A DNA stretch of 64,000 nucleotides, from positions 62,001 through 126,000 of the forward strand of contig NZ_BNAU01000007.1 in the NCBI RefSeq assembly GCF_014653945.1, written 5' to 3'. Source of the stretch: Amycolatopsis deserti (GTDB taxonomy: Bacteria; Actinomycetota; Actinomycetes; Mycobacteriales; Pseudonocardiaceae). Made by a program: the position numbers and the translations under genes. Numbering within the stretch: position 1 is the first letter of the stretch; each line of letters begins with the position of its first letter. Positions 37,693 to 45,449 of this stretch are shown here, piece after piece. Below the pieces are notes generated by a model that saw only the letters and a list, made by a program, of their open reading frames with translations, was not told the origin of the DNA and did not search any database.

Positions 37693-38370
37693 GTGGCAGC
37701 GAAACCCTTGCACGAGATCGTCGAAGCAGGCTGGGCGAAGGCGTTGGACCCGGTCGCCGACCGGATCTCCGCGATGGGTGAGTTCCTGCGCGCGGAGATC
37801 GCCGCGGGACGCCGGTACCTCCCCGCGGGCGAGCACGTGCTGCGGGCGTTCCAGCAGCCCTTCGACGACGTGAAGGTGTTGATCGTCGGCCAGGACCCGT
37901 ACCCGACGCCGGGGCACCCGATCGGGCTGAGCTTCGCGGTGGCGCCGGACGTGCGGCCGCTGCCGAAGAGCCTGATCAACATCTACCAGGAGTACTGCGA
38001 CGACCTCGGCTACCCCACGCCGTCCAACGGCGACCTCACGCCGTGGACCGAGCAGGGGGTGCTGCTGCTCAACAGGTCGCTGACCGTGCGGCCCGGTTCG
38101 CCCAACTCGCACAAGGGCAAGGGCTGGGAAGAGGTCACCGAGCAGGCGATCCGCGCGCTGGCCGCCCGCGGCAAGCCGATGGTCGCGATCCTGTGGGGCA
38201 GCAACGCACGCAGCCTGAAGCCGCTGCTCGGTGGGGTGCCGTGCATCGAGTCGGTGCACCCGAGCCCGCTGTCCGCGCGCAACGGCTTCTTCGGTTCGAA
38301 GCCGTTCAGCCGCGCGAACGAGCTGCTGCAGCGGCAGGGCGCCGAGCCGGTGGACTGGAAGCTGCCCTAA
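37693..38370 (+). CDS. ung: Uracil-DNA glycosylase
   Basis: Family 1 uracil-DNA glycosylase (225 residues) that excises uracil from DNA. The water-activating loop GQDPYP has D68 and the leucine-loop motif HPSPLS has H189. The segment [13 protein letters not shown] is typical of the family. GTG at 37693 ([14 protein letters not shown]) is preferred to a start 57 bases upstream, because that one lies within the rpmB terminator hairpin. The ribosome binding site is weak. Neighbourhood (recG, DAK, rpmB, thiL) is conserved. Confidence 0.95.
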   Translation: MAAKPLHEIVEAGWAKALDPVADRISAMGEFLRAEIAAGRRYLPAGEHVLRAFQQPFDDVKVLIVGQDPYPTPGHPIGLSFAVAPDVRPLPKSLINIYQEYCDDLGYPTPSNGDLTPWTEQGVLLLNRSLTVRPGSPNSHKGKGWEEVTEQAIRALAARGKPMVAILWGSNARSLKPLLGGVPCIESVHPSPLSARNGFFGSKPFSRANELLQRQGAEPVDWKLP

Positions 38371-38578
38371 CCCAGCCGCAGCGCTGCCCTTGCGTGGCAG
38401 CCGCGGGCCGAAACAGCCACAGCCGCGGCTCCCGCGCCGCCCGGAAACGACGACCGCACGGACGGCGGCCCCAACGGCGCCAGCCTGGGCGAAGCGCTCG
38501 GAGCTCCCCGCCCAGCCGTCGCAGGGCGAGCCGCCGCCCTGTTCGCAGCCGCGGCTCCTGCTGCCGGGCCGCGCCGCC

Positions 38579-39100
38579 CTAGCCCATCCGGCGCAGCGCG
38601 GTGCGGAACCATTGCGCCCGCTCGACGTAGCCGTCCACCACGCGCTGGATCTGGTCCGGCCCGAAAGACTTGTTCTCCCGCACCTTCGCCGGCACCCCGA
38701 GCGCGATGTGCCCGGACGGCACGCGCGAGGAGTACGACAGCACCGCCCCGGCGCCGACCATCGCACCGTCCTCGATCACGCTGCCGTTCAGCACCACCGA
38801 ACCCGACGCGATCAGGCACCCGGTGCCGATCCGCGCGCCCTCGACGTGCACCGCGTGCCCGATCGCCGACGACGGGCCGAGGATCGTCGGGTCCTGGGCG
38901 GTGCAGTGCAGCACGCACCCGTCCTGCACGTTGGACCGCTCGCCGATCTCGATGTAGCCGTGGTCGCCGCGCAGCACGGTCTGCGGCCACACCGACGCGT
39001 TCGGCCCGATCCGCACGTCGCCGATCACCGTGGCGTCCGGGTGCACGAACGCCGTCGGGTGGATCGACGGGGTCAGCTCACCGAGCGCGTAGATCGCCAC
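38579..39100 (-). CDS. Gamma-carbonic-anhydrase-like hexapeptide-repeat protein
   Basis: Left-handed beta-helix protein (173 residues) of the YrdA/PaaY gamma-CA group. Hexapeptide turns run from about 10 to 135 (GDVRIGPNASVWPQTVLRGD, NVQDGCVLH, IASGSVVLNGSVI). Zinc-ligand positions are H65 (VLHC) and H82 (IGH). The third ligand position, normally His five residues after H82, is E87 here (GHAVHVEG), with H85 nearby. A terminal helix (QIQRVVDGYVERAQWF) is present. It overlaps the upstream acetyltransferase gene by 23 bases. Carbonic anhydrase activity is uncertain. Confidence 0.85.
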   Translation of the reverse strand: MAIYALGELTPSIHPTAFVHPDATVIGDVRIGPNASVWPQTVLRGDHGYIEIGERSNVQDGCVLHCTAQDPTILGPSSAIGHAVHVEGARIGTGCLIASGSVVLNGSVIEDGAMVGAGAVLSYSSRVPSGHIALGVPAKVRENKSFGPDQIQRVVDGYVERAQWFRTALRRMG

Positions 39101-39557
39101 CGAGGTCCTCCAAATCCTTGCCCAGGTACACCGACAGCGGATCCCCCTGGTAGTGGCCGAACGCCGGAACGTCGGTGTAGCCCGACGACCGGTACAGCGC
39201 GATCGCCTCCGGCTGCTTCAGCCCGGTCTCCAGCACGAGCCGTCTGCGCCCGGCGGCGCGTGCCGTGCGTTCCAGCTCCGCCAGCACCGCACGCGCGAAA
39301 CCCTTGCCCCGCGCGGCCTCCACGACGTACATCCGCTTCAGCTCGACCTCGTCGTCACCCCGGACGCGCCAGCCACCGCAGGCGACCGGCTCCCCGTCCA
39401 GGTAGCCGACGACGAACAACCCCAGCGGCGGCGCGAACTCGGCCGGATCGACCGGGGTGGCGTCCGTTTCGCCGTAGCGCACGACGTACTCCTGCTGCAC
39501 GGCGTCGATCAGCTTCGCCGCGTCCGGATCGTCGTACGCGACCACGCGAAGGTCCAT
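39078..39557 (-). CDS. GNAT-family N-acetyltransferase
   Basis: A 159-residue acetyl-CoA-dependent acetyltransferase of unknown substrate. The acetyl-CoA motif is VELKRMYVVEAARGKGFARAVL (split here: KRMYVV, ARGKGFARAVL at about 74-91), and motif B is LYRSSGYTDVPAFG. It lies between thiL (20 bp upstream) and the gamma-CA gene (overlapping 23 bp), suggesting one transcript. Nothing in context indicates the substrate. Confidence 0.85.
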   Translation of the reverse strand: MDLRVVAYDDPDAAKLIDAVQQEYVVRYGETDATPVDPAEFAPPLGLFVVGYLDGEPVACGGWRVRGDDEVELKRMYVVEAARGKGFARAVLAELERTARAAGRRRLVLETGLKQPEAIALYRSSGYTDVPAFGHYQGDPLSVYLGKDLEDLGGDLRAR

Positions 39558-39577
39558 GGCGAACTACGTTAGAGGGA

Positions 39578-40546
39578 TCACCGCCAGTGCTCCCAGCCAC
39601 TTTCGCCGTGGTACTGCTCACCGTCGACCGTGACGCCCGAATCGGCCAGCGTGACCGAGCCGATCCGCCGCCAGCCCTCGGGCAGGTCGGCGAACGACGG
39701 GAAGGTCGCCACCAGCGCGTGGTCCTCGCCGCCGGTCAGCACCCAGGTCAGCGGGTCCGCGCCCAGCGCGGTGCCCACGTCGACCAGCTTCCGGTCGATC
39801 TCCAGGTGCTCGGTCAGCACGTCGATGCCCACACCGGAGGCCTCCGCGATGTGGCCGAGGTCGGCGAGCAGGCCGTCCGAGACGTCGATCATCGCCGTCG
39901 CCCCGGCGATCGCGGCCGCGGGACCGGCCGCGTAGTCCGGCTCGGGCGCGCGCTGGGCGTTGACCACCGCGACGGGTGAGCGGAAACCGCGGCCGAGCGT
40001 GGCGAGCCCGGCCGCGGCCCAGCCCAGGCGCCCGGAGACCGCGACGATGTCGCCCGGCCGCGCGCCCGAGCGCGTCACCGGCGCGCGTCCTTGCAGGTCA
40101 CCGAGCGCGGTGATGCTCACCACCAGCTGGTCGGCGCGCACCATGTCGCCGCCGACGACCCCGGCACCGGCGCGCTGGGCTTCCGCCCACAGGCCGTCGC
40201 TGAGTTCCCGGACGACCTTCGCGGGGGTGTCCGGCGGGCAGGCGAGCCCGACGAGGACGGCTGTCGGCACCGCGCCCATCGCGGCGACGTCGGCGAAGTT
40301 CTCCGCCACCGCCTTGCGTCCGACCTGGTCCGGAGTGGACCAGTCCAGCCGGAAATGCACGCCCTGGACGAGGACGTCGGTGGTGGCGACCACCCGCCCG
40401 TCGGGCGCGGCGACGACGGCGGCGTCGTCGCCGGGGCCGAGGAGGGTTCCGGCGGGTTGTCTTCGGTTCTCGGTCACGGCGCGGATGAGGCCGAACTCAC
40501 CCATTCCGGCGACCGTGCCGGAGTCGGATGCCTGGTGGGTTGACAT
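39578..40546 (-). CDS. thiL: Thiamine-monophosphate kinase
   Basis: Final step of thiamine diphosphate synthesis (322 residues), phosphorylating thiamine monophosphate. Conserved segments: LLGPGDDAAVV (metal aspartates), TTDVLVQGVHFRLDW, GRKAVAENFADVAAMGA, VGGDMVR, MIDVSDGLLADLGH and LTGGEDHALVATF. ATG at 40546. It is followed by the GNAT gene. It is divergent from the AsnC-like gene. All expected motifs are present. Confidence 0.96.
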   Translation of the reverse strand: MSTHQASDSGTVAGMGEFGLIRAVTENRRQPAGTLLGPGDDAAVVAAPDGRVVATTDVLVQGVHFRLDWSTPDQVGRKAVAENFADVAAMGAVPTAVLVGLACPPDTPAKVVRELSDGLWAEAQRAGAGVVGGDMVRADQLVVSITALGDLQGRAPVTRSGARPGDIVAVSGRLGWAAAGLATLGRGFRSPVAVVNAQRAPEPDYAAGPAAAIAGATAMIDVSDGLLADLGHIAEASGVGIDVLTEHLEIDRKLVDVGTALGADPLTWVLTGGEDHALVATFPSFADLPEGWRRIGSVTLADSGVTVDGEQYHGESGWEHWR

Positions 40547-40655
40547 GCGTCACCTCGGTCGCTCGATAGTCGGATGACCTAGATTCGTGGTCCGTGCGGT
40601 AGGTTCTGTCCACGTTCCTACCTTGAGTTCGACGCCGGAGACGAAGGGGCGCGCC

Positions 40656-40889
40656 GTGGTCCACGCATACATCCTCATCCAGACCGAAGTCGGCAAGGCC
40701 GCCGCGGTCGCGGCGGAGATCGCCGGGATCCCCGGTGTCACCAGTTCCGAGGATGTGACCGGCCCCTACGACGTGATCGTGCGGGCCGAGGCCGACAACG
40801 TCGACCAGCTCGGGCAGCTCGTGGTCGCGAAGGTTCAGGGTGTCGAGGGCATCACGCGCACGCTGACCTGCCCCGTGGTGCACCTGTAA
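40656..40889 (+). CDS. Lrp/AsnC-type ligand-binding (RAM) domain protein without HTH
   Basis: A 77-residue stand-alone RAM/AsnC ligand-binding domain (VHAYILIQTEVGKAAAVAAE, GVTSSEDVTGPYDVIVRAEA). There is no DNA-binding helix-turn-helix. Such proteins oligomerise and bind amino acids; some pair with full Lrp regulators. The GTG at 40656 has GAAGGGG upstream and gives the usual N-terminus. It is followed by the DUF3515 gene after three bases, so both are cotranscribed. Confidence 0.88.
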   Translation: MVHAYILIQTEVGKAAAVAAEIAGIPGVTSSEDVTGPYDVIVRAEADNVDQLGQLVVAKVQGVEGITRTLTCPVVHL

Positions 40890-40892
40890 GCG

Positions 40893-41426
40893 ATGCCGGA
40901 CACCGAGACCGGGGCGCCGCCGCGGGCACTGCTGGTGGCCGCGGCCGTGCTGGTGGTCGTGCTGGCGGCCGGGGTCGCGGTCATCGGGCTGGTGATGCGC
41001 GGCTCCGGCGACGAGGCGGGTCCGCTGGCGCTGGTGCCGGTGGACGCGCCGCAGGCCGGTTCGGCCGAGTGCGCGCGGCTGATCCCGGCTATGCCTGCGC
41101 AGCTGGACTCGAAGGGCACCGCGCTGCCCCGCCGGACGATCGCGGAGCCCGCCCCCGAGGCGACGATCGCGTGGGGCTCGCCGGACTCGATCGTGCTGCG
41201 CTGCGGGCTGGGCAAGCCGCCGGAACTGACGCCGACGAGCCAGTTGCGGGTGGTCAGCGGGGTGCAGTGGCTGCCGGTGGAGGGCCCGGGCTCGTCGACG
41301 TGGTACGTGGTGGACCGGGCGGTGTACGTGGCGCTGACGGTGCCGGACTCCGCGGGGACCGGGCCGCTGCAACAGATCTCGGACACCGTGGCGGCGACGC
41401 TGCCGCCGGTACCGCTACGGTTTTGA
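40893..41426 (+). CDS. DUF3515-family membrane-anchored protein
   Basis: A 177-residue protein with one N-terminal transmembrane helix (about 12-36, LLVAAAVLVVVLAAGVAVIG) and an exported domain. The exported domain has the family segments CARLIPAMPAQLDSKG, IAWGSPDSIVLRCGL, VQWLPVEGPGSSTWYVVDR and VYVALTVPDSAGTGPLQQIS. Two Cys are in the exported part and may form a disulfide. The family is actinobacterial and sits near ddl and thiL in mycobacteria as well. Function is unknown. It starts three bases after the AsnC-like stop. Confidence 0.85.
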   Translation: MPDTETGAPPRALLVAAAVLVVVLAAGVAVIGLVMRGSGDEAGPLALVPVDAPQAGSAECARLIPAMPAQLDSKGTALPRRTIAEPAPEATIAWGSPDSIVLRCGLGKPPELTPTSQLRVVSGVQWLPVEGPGSSTWYVVDRAVYVALTVPDSAGTGPLQQISDTVAATLPPVPLRF

Positions 41427-41473
41427 GCCTCTCACGGTCGCACACGTTGCCGAGAACGTGCGACCGGTGGGGG

Positions 41474-42559
41474 TCAGCGCAGCCCGGTGCCCCGGGCGAG
41501 CGCCGTGTCGATCAGGGTCGTCAGCAGGGTCCGGTAGTCCACGCCCGTGACCTGCCACATCTTCGGGTACGCCGAAGTCGCCGTGAAGCCGGGCATCGTG
41601 TTGACCTCGTTGACCGTTAGGTCGCCGTTGGCGCCCACGAAGAAGTCCACGCGCGCCAGGCCCTGGCAGTCGAGCGCCTGGAACGCCTTCACCGCCTGCG
41701 CACGCAGCTTCTCGGTCACCGAATCGTCCAGCTTGGCCGGGATGTCCAGCTCCGCGTCCTCGCCGATGTACTTCGTCTCGAAGTCGTACCAGGCGGACTC
41801 GTCGTCGGAAAGCACGCGCACCTCGGCCGGCAGTGACGCCTCCACCCGGCCGTCCGGGAACTCCAGCACGCCGCACTCGACCTCGCGCCCCGGCACCGCC
41901 GCCTCGACCAGCACCTTCGGGTCGGTTTCGCGCGCCAGTGCGATCGCCGCGTCCAGGTCGGCCCAGTCGGTCACCTTGCTGATCCCGATCGACGACCCGG
42001 CTCGCGACGGCTTGACGAACACCGGCAGCCCCAGCCGTTCCCGGTCCGCCTCGTCCAGTGTGGACTGTCCGCGGCGCAGCTCGACGTAGCGGCCGACCGG
42101 CAGCCCCTCCGCGGCGAGCAGCTTCTTCGCGTAGGCCTTGTCCATCGCCACCGCGCTGGCCAGCACGCCCGGCCCGACGTACGGGATCCCGGCCAGTTCC
42201 AGCAGCCCCTGCAGCGTGCCGTCCTCACCGAAGGCGCCGTGCAGCACGGGGAAGACGACGTCGACACCGCCGAGCGCCTCGGCGCCGGGCTCGGTCACGA
42301 CCAGCTCGCGCAGCGTCGGGTCACCGGCGAGGACCAGCGACTGGCCGCCGTCGACCGAGGGCAGCTGCCGGCCGGAGATCGTGAGGCTCTTCGGGTCGGC
42401 GGTGCCCAGCACCCAGCCGCCCTCGCGGGTGATCCCGATCGGCACGACCTCGAAGCGGTCGCGGTCCAGATGCGCCAGCACGCTGCCTGCCGACAGGCAC
42501 GAGATCGTGTGCTCGGTGCTCCGGCCGCCGAACACCACGGCCACCCGCGTCTTCCTCAT
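41474..42559 (-). CDS. ddl: D-alanine--D-alanine ligase
   Basis: ATP-grasp enzyme (361 residues) making D-Ala-D-Ala for peptidoglycan. Motifs include [10 protein letters not shown] (9-18), [30 protein letters not shown] and the metal-binding end [10 protein letters not shown]. The omega loop (WYDFETKY) carries the Tyr and Lys expected of D-Ala-D-Ala rather than VanA-type D-lactate ligases, so it does not suggest glycopeptide self-resistance. ATG start at 42559. It is convergent with DUF3515. Confidence 0.96.
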   Translation of the reverse strand: MRKTRVAVVFGGRSTEHTISCLSAGSVLAHLDRDRFEVVPIGITREGGWVLGTADPKSLTISGRQLPSVDGGQSLVLAGDPTLRELVVTEPGAEALGGVDVVFPVLHGAFGEDGTLQGLLELAGIPYVGPGVLASAVAMDKAYAKKLLAAEGLPVGRYVELRRGQSTLDEADRERLGLPVFVKPSRAGSSIGISKVTDWADLDAAIALARETDPKVLVEAAVPGREVECGVLEFPDGRVEASLPAEVRVLSDDESAWYDFETKYIGEDAELDIPAKLDDSVTEKLRAQAVKAFQALDCQGLARVDFFVGANGDLTVNEVNTMPGFTATSAYPKMWQVTGVDYRTLLTTLIDTALARGTGLR

Positions 42560-42595
42560 GAGCCGTCACCCTACCGGGCTCTTGCCCCGATCCGA

Positions 42596-43966
42596 TCAGC
42601 GCAGTAAGCCCACCAGCGTGTCCAACGCGCCACCCAGCGCCTCCCGCGAACAACCGGCGTAGCCGATCGCCACGCCGTACGCCGTGGGCGTTCCCGCGAA
42701 GTGCCGGGCCAAACCATCAAGGCGGATCCCGCGCACCCGTCCCGCCGCCAGGCACTCCCGTTCGGCCTCGGCGGAGGCGAACGGCACCACCAGGTGCGCG
42801 CCCGCGTCGTCGCCCAGCACCGGGACCCCGGCCTCCCGCAGGGCGGACACCAGCATCACCCGCCGCTCGGACAACTCCCGCCGCAGTTTCCGAAGGTGAC
42901 GGCCCAGGTCACCGTGCCGCGCCAGCTCGATCAGCACGCGTTGGCCGGCCGGCGACGGACGCGTCCCGGTGCGGTCGCGGTGCCCCAGCACCGACGACGT
43001 CACCGCGCCCGGCGCGACCATCCAGCCCGCGCCGAGCGTGGGGGTGAGGATCTTGCTGGTCGTGCCCAGGTGCACCACGACGTCCGGCGCGAGCGCGGCC
43101 AGCAGCGGCAGCGGGGCGACGTCGAACCGCAGCTCACCGTCGTAGTCGTCCTCGATGATGAGCATGTTCTCGGCGCGGGCCCGCTCGACCAGCTCGACCC
43201 GGCGGGCCGCGTTGAGCCGCGACCCCATCGGGTACTGGTGCGCCGGCGAGCAGTAGACGCCGCGCACGCCGGGCGGGATCGCGTCGGTGCGCAGGCCCTC
43301 GCCGTCCACCGGAACCCCGACGACCTTCAGGCCCGCGCTCAGGAACGCCTCCACCGCGCGCTGGTAGCCGGGCTCCTCGACGGCGACCGTGTCCCCGGCC
43401 CGGAACACGGCCCCGGCCAGCTCGAACACCGCGGCGGTGGTGCCGCCGGTCGCCAGCACGGAGTCGGTGCCGACCGCCAGCCCGCGGTGGCGCAGCAGGT
43501 GCTCGGCGATCGCCGCCCGGTACTCCGGCAGACCGGCCCGGTGCGCGCGGGTCAGCGGCGCGGTGTCGGCGGCGGCGCGCCAGGCCCGGCGCCACGCGGC
43601 GCGGTCGATCCCCGCCGCCCACGGTGTGCCCGGGGTGAGGTCGAGCAGCTCGTCCGGTTCGGCGACCTCGCCCGGGACGACCCGGTGGACGGGCCGGTCG
43701 CTCGGTGGTGAAGTGGTGACGTAGGTGCCCGAGCCGTGCCGCCCGGTGATCCACCCTTCGGCGTGCAGCTGCTCGTAGGCGGCCGAGGTCACCGTGCGGC
43801 TCACGCCCAGCCGCGCGGCCAGCGCCCGGGTGGACGGCAGCCGGTCGCCGCCGCGCAGGTGCCCGGTCGCGGCCGCCTCGCGCAGGGCGTCGGCGAGCTG
43901 CACGGCGAGCGGGGTCTCGGCCTCGCGGTCGAGGGTGACGGGCAGCGCGGTCGCGGGCTGGGACAC
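42596..43966 (-). CDS. MocR/PdxR-family transcriptional regulator with aminotransferase domain
   Basis: A 456-residue GntR-aminotransferase fusion. The winged-helix domain (about 15-85) has LRGGDRLPSTRALAARLGVS and AYEQLHAEGWITGRHGSG. The fold type I PLP domain has GGTTAAVFELAGAVFRAGD, DDYDGELR and the PLP-binding Lys K305 in TTSKIL. Such regulators sense PLP and control adjacent vitamin B6 or amino-acid genes. It is divergent, across 71 bp, from a pyridoxamine-oxidase-fold gene, which is its likely target. GTG at 43966 gives the natural start; an upstream in-frame extension would run into the shared promoter. Confidence 0.92.
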   Translation of the reverse strand: MSQPATALPVTLDREAETPLAVQLADALREAAATGHLRGGDRLPSTRALAARLGVSRTVTSAAYEQLHAEGWITGRHGSGTYVTTSPPSDRPVHRVVPGEVAEPDELLDLTPGTPWAAGIDRAAWRRAWRAAADTAPLTRAHRAGLPEYRAAIAEHLLRHRGLAVGTDSVLATGGTTAAVFELAGAVFRAGDTVAVEEPGYQRAVEAFLSAGLKVVGVPVDGEGLRTDAIPPGVRGVYCSPAHQYPMGSRLNAARRVELVERARAENMLIIEDDYDGELRFDVAPLPLLAALAPDVVVHLGTTSKILTPTLGAGWMVAPGAVTSSVLGHRDRTGTRPSPAGQRVLIELARHGDLGRHLRKLRRELSERRVMLVSALREAGVPVLGDDAGAHLVVPFASAEAERECLAAGRVRGIRLDGLARHFAGTPTAYGVAIGYAGCSREALGGALDTLVGLLR

Positions 43967-43989
43967 TCGAAGTGGCCTTCCGTTTTGCT

Positions 43990-44019
43990 TTGAAAGTGGA
44001 TCTACTGGAAGTCCACTAT
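43990..44019 (+). promoter_or_regulatory. Promoter and candidate MocR operator between the divergent pair
   Basis: TTGAAA (43990-43995) and CACTAT (44014-44019), 18 bases apart, form a plausible promoter for the rightward gene. AGTGGA (43995-44000) and TCCACT (44012-44017) form an inverted repeat inside it; related GAAGTGG and GAAAGTGG copies are at 43969 and 43992. The overlap suits control by the divergent MocR regulator. Confidence 0.5.
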
Positions 44020-44037
44020 ACGCCGCATGCTGAAGGC

Positions 44038-44679
44038 ATGACCACACTCTCGCCGACCCCGCGCAGCACCCTGACCCGCAAGAAGAACCGCGCGGCCACC
44101 GATCGCGAACGCCTGTACGAGGTGCTCGACGAGGGCCTGATCTGCCACCTCGGTCTCGTGCTGAACGGCTCCCCCGTCGTGCTGCCCACCGGGTACGGCC
44201 GCGACGGCGACACCCTGTACTTCCACGGCTCGACCGGCTCGGGGAACCTGCGTGCGGCGGCGCAGGGCATCGATGTGTGCGTGACGGTGACGCTGGTCGA
44301 CGGTCTGGTGTACGCCCGCTCGCTCAACAACCACTCGATGAACTACCGCAGCGCGGTGGTGCACGGAACCGCGCGGCTGGTGACGGGAGAGGAGAAGATG
44401 CACGGGCTGCACGTGGTGACCGAGCACCTGACCCCGGGCTCGTGGGACCACGCGCGGGCGGTGAACGCGAAGGAACTGGCGTCGGTTTCGGTGCTGGCGC
44501 TGGACCTGGCGGAGGCGTCCGTGAAGATCCGCGCGGGCGAGCCGGTCGACGAGCCGGAGGACATGGACAGCGACGAGATCTGGGCCGGGGTGGTGCCGGT
44601 CCAGACCACCTTCGGCGAGCCGGTCCCGGCCTCCTACGTGGACGCGCCGGTTCCGCCGCACGTGCGTGCTCGCCGGTAG
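44038..44679 (+). CDS. Pyridoxamine 5'-phosphate oxidase-family flavoprotein
   Basis: A 213-residue FMN split-barrel protein. Typical segments are RERLYEVLDEGLICHLGLVL, GSPVVLPTGYGRDGDTLYFHGS, VCVTVTLVDGLVYARS, YRSAVVHGTARLV and AKELASVSVLALDLAEASVKIR. The family includes PNP oxidases and F420- or FMN-binding reductases; exact chemistry is unknown. The ATG at 44038 follows a promoter so closely that the leader is about 10-12 bases. Divergence from a PLP-domain MocR regulator suggests a link to vitamin B6 metabolism. Confidence 0.85.
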   Translation: MTTLSPTPRSTLTRKKNRAATDRERLYEVLDEGLICHLGLVLNGSPVVLPTGYGRDGDTLYFHGSTGSGNLRAAAQGIDVCVTVTLVDGLVYARSLNNHSMNYRSAVVHGTARLVTGEEKMHGLHVVTEHLTPGSWDHARAVNAKELASVSVLALDLAEASVKIRAGEPVDEPEDMDSDEIWAGVVPVQTTFGEPVPASYVDAPVPPHVRARR

Positions 44680-44805
44680 CGTCGGGGTGCGCTGACCACG
44701 CTCGCCGGCGACGAGTTCTTCACCTCGACCCGGAGTACAAACGGGAGTGTCTGTGGCGCGGGCCGGTGCTGCGGCCTCTCGACACCCTCGCTTGTGGACA
44801 GCTCG

Positions 44806-45270
44806 TCAGTCGCGGACGGGGCCGGTCACCGGGTCCAGGTGGTACGAGCGCATGACCCGGCCGCCGCTGCGGTAGACGTGCACGCTGATCGCCGGGTCCG
44901 GGCCGTCGTTGCGCACCTGGTGCACGTACCCGGGCCCGAAGACCCGCGACTGCCCCGCCGACAACGGGTGCACCTCGGTCACCCCGCGCCGCGCGACGGT
45001 TTCGGTGAGACGACCGCTGACGACGGTGAACGCGCCCGTCGAATGCCCGTGGTCGTGCAGGTCGGTGTGCTGACCGGGCAGCCAGCCCATCAGCCAGATC
45101 TCCTCGTCCTCCCGCACCTCGACGAGCGCGGAGAACCGCTCGTCCGGGTCGTAGCGCAACAGGTGCCGCCAGCGGTCGCGGTCGGCGGCGAACTCGAGCG
45201 CGACCCGCACCGGGTGGCGCAGGACGGGCTTCTCGGTCAGGGCGATGGTGTTGTCCGGAACAGCGAACAT
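44806..45270 (-). CDS. Cysteine dioxygenase
   Basis: Cupin-fold iron enzyme (154 residues) oxidising L-cysteine to cysteine sulfinate. The iron ligands are H72 and H74 in DLHDHGHSTGAF, and H117 in GPGYVHQV. It is a short bacterial CDO of the type seen in Streptomyces. The ATG at 45270 has an AGGA element 11 bases upstream that can be paired with part of the upstream leader ORF. A 24-codon ORF rich in Cys codons lies 54 bases upstream, implying cysteine-linked control. No rhodanese gene follows. See the leader features. Confidence 0.93.
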   Translation of the reverse strand: MFAVPDNTIALTEKPVLRHPVRVALEFAADRDRWRHLLRYDPDERFSALVEVREDEEIWLMGWLPGQHTDLHDHGHSTGAFTVVSGRLTETVARRGVTEVHPLSAGQSRVFGPGYVHQVRNDGPDPAISVHVYRSGGRVMRSYHLDPVTGPVRD

Positions 45271-45278
45271 GAAAACAG

Positions 45279-45346
45279 GTGTCCTCGTGCGAAAAAAGGG
45301 TGGTTGTCGGCAGGCTGGGCTGGGTCAGCGACAACAACAAGGACAC
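45279..45346 (-). promoter_or_regulatory. Nested RNA pairings between Cys codons and CDO ribosome binding site
   Basis: On the transcript, GTGTCCT (45346-45340, spanning the first Cys and the Pro codon) is complementary to AGGACAC (45285-45279), which holds the CDO ribosome binding site. Inside it, GTTGTCG (45335-45329, in the Cys-Cys-Arg codons) is complementary to CGACAAC (45309-45303). A six-T tract is at 45297-45292. The two helices nest and can form together, hiding the ribosome binding site. A ribosome on the Cys codons would open both. This is the layout of a translation-controlled attenuator. Confidence 0.6.
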
Positions 45347-45399
45347 AGCGCGGCGCCGCGGCGGAGCACCCGCCGGGTCAGAAGGCCACGCGTCGTCAT
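45325..45399 (-). CDS. Polycysteine leader peptide ORF (24 aa) upstream of cysteine dioxygenase
   Basis: A 24-codon ORF, starting MTTRGLLTRRVLRR and ending LCPCCCR before TGA. Four of its last six codons are TGT Cys. It ends 54 bases before the CDO start. Its ATG sits seven bases after a possible -10, so it may be the first codon of a leaderless mRNA. Leaderless polycysteine ORFs act as cysteine-responsive attenuators in mycobacteria (established knowledge). The peptide itself probably has no function apart from sensing Cys-tRNA supply through ribosome movement. Confidence 0.7.
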   Translation of the reverse strand: MTTRGLLTRRVLRRGAALCPCCCR

Positions 45400-45406
45400 G
45401 GCGCCC

Positions 45407-45435
45407 ACCCAACCAGCGGGCCGGGCGGGCGTCAA
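45407..45435 (-). promoter_or_regulatory. Candidate promoter for the cysteine dioxygenase leader
   Basis: On the minus strand, TTGACG (45435-45430) lies 17 bases before TTGGGT (45412-45407), seven bases ahead of the leader ATG at 45399. The -35 is good and the -10 poor, so this is tentative. The spacing fits a leaderless transcript. Confidence 0.45.
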
Positions 45436-45449
45436 CTCCGTTCCACCTA

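Noticed and set aside
41474..42559. VanA-type D-Ala-D-Lac ligase for glycopeptide resistance
   Set aside because: The omega loop has the Tyr and Lys of D-Ala-D-Ala ligases and no vanH or vanX genes are adjacent.
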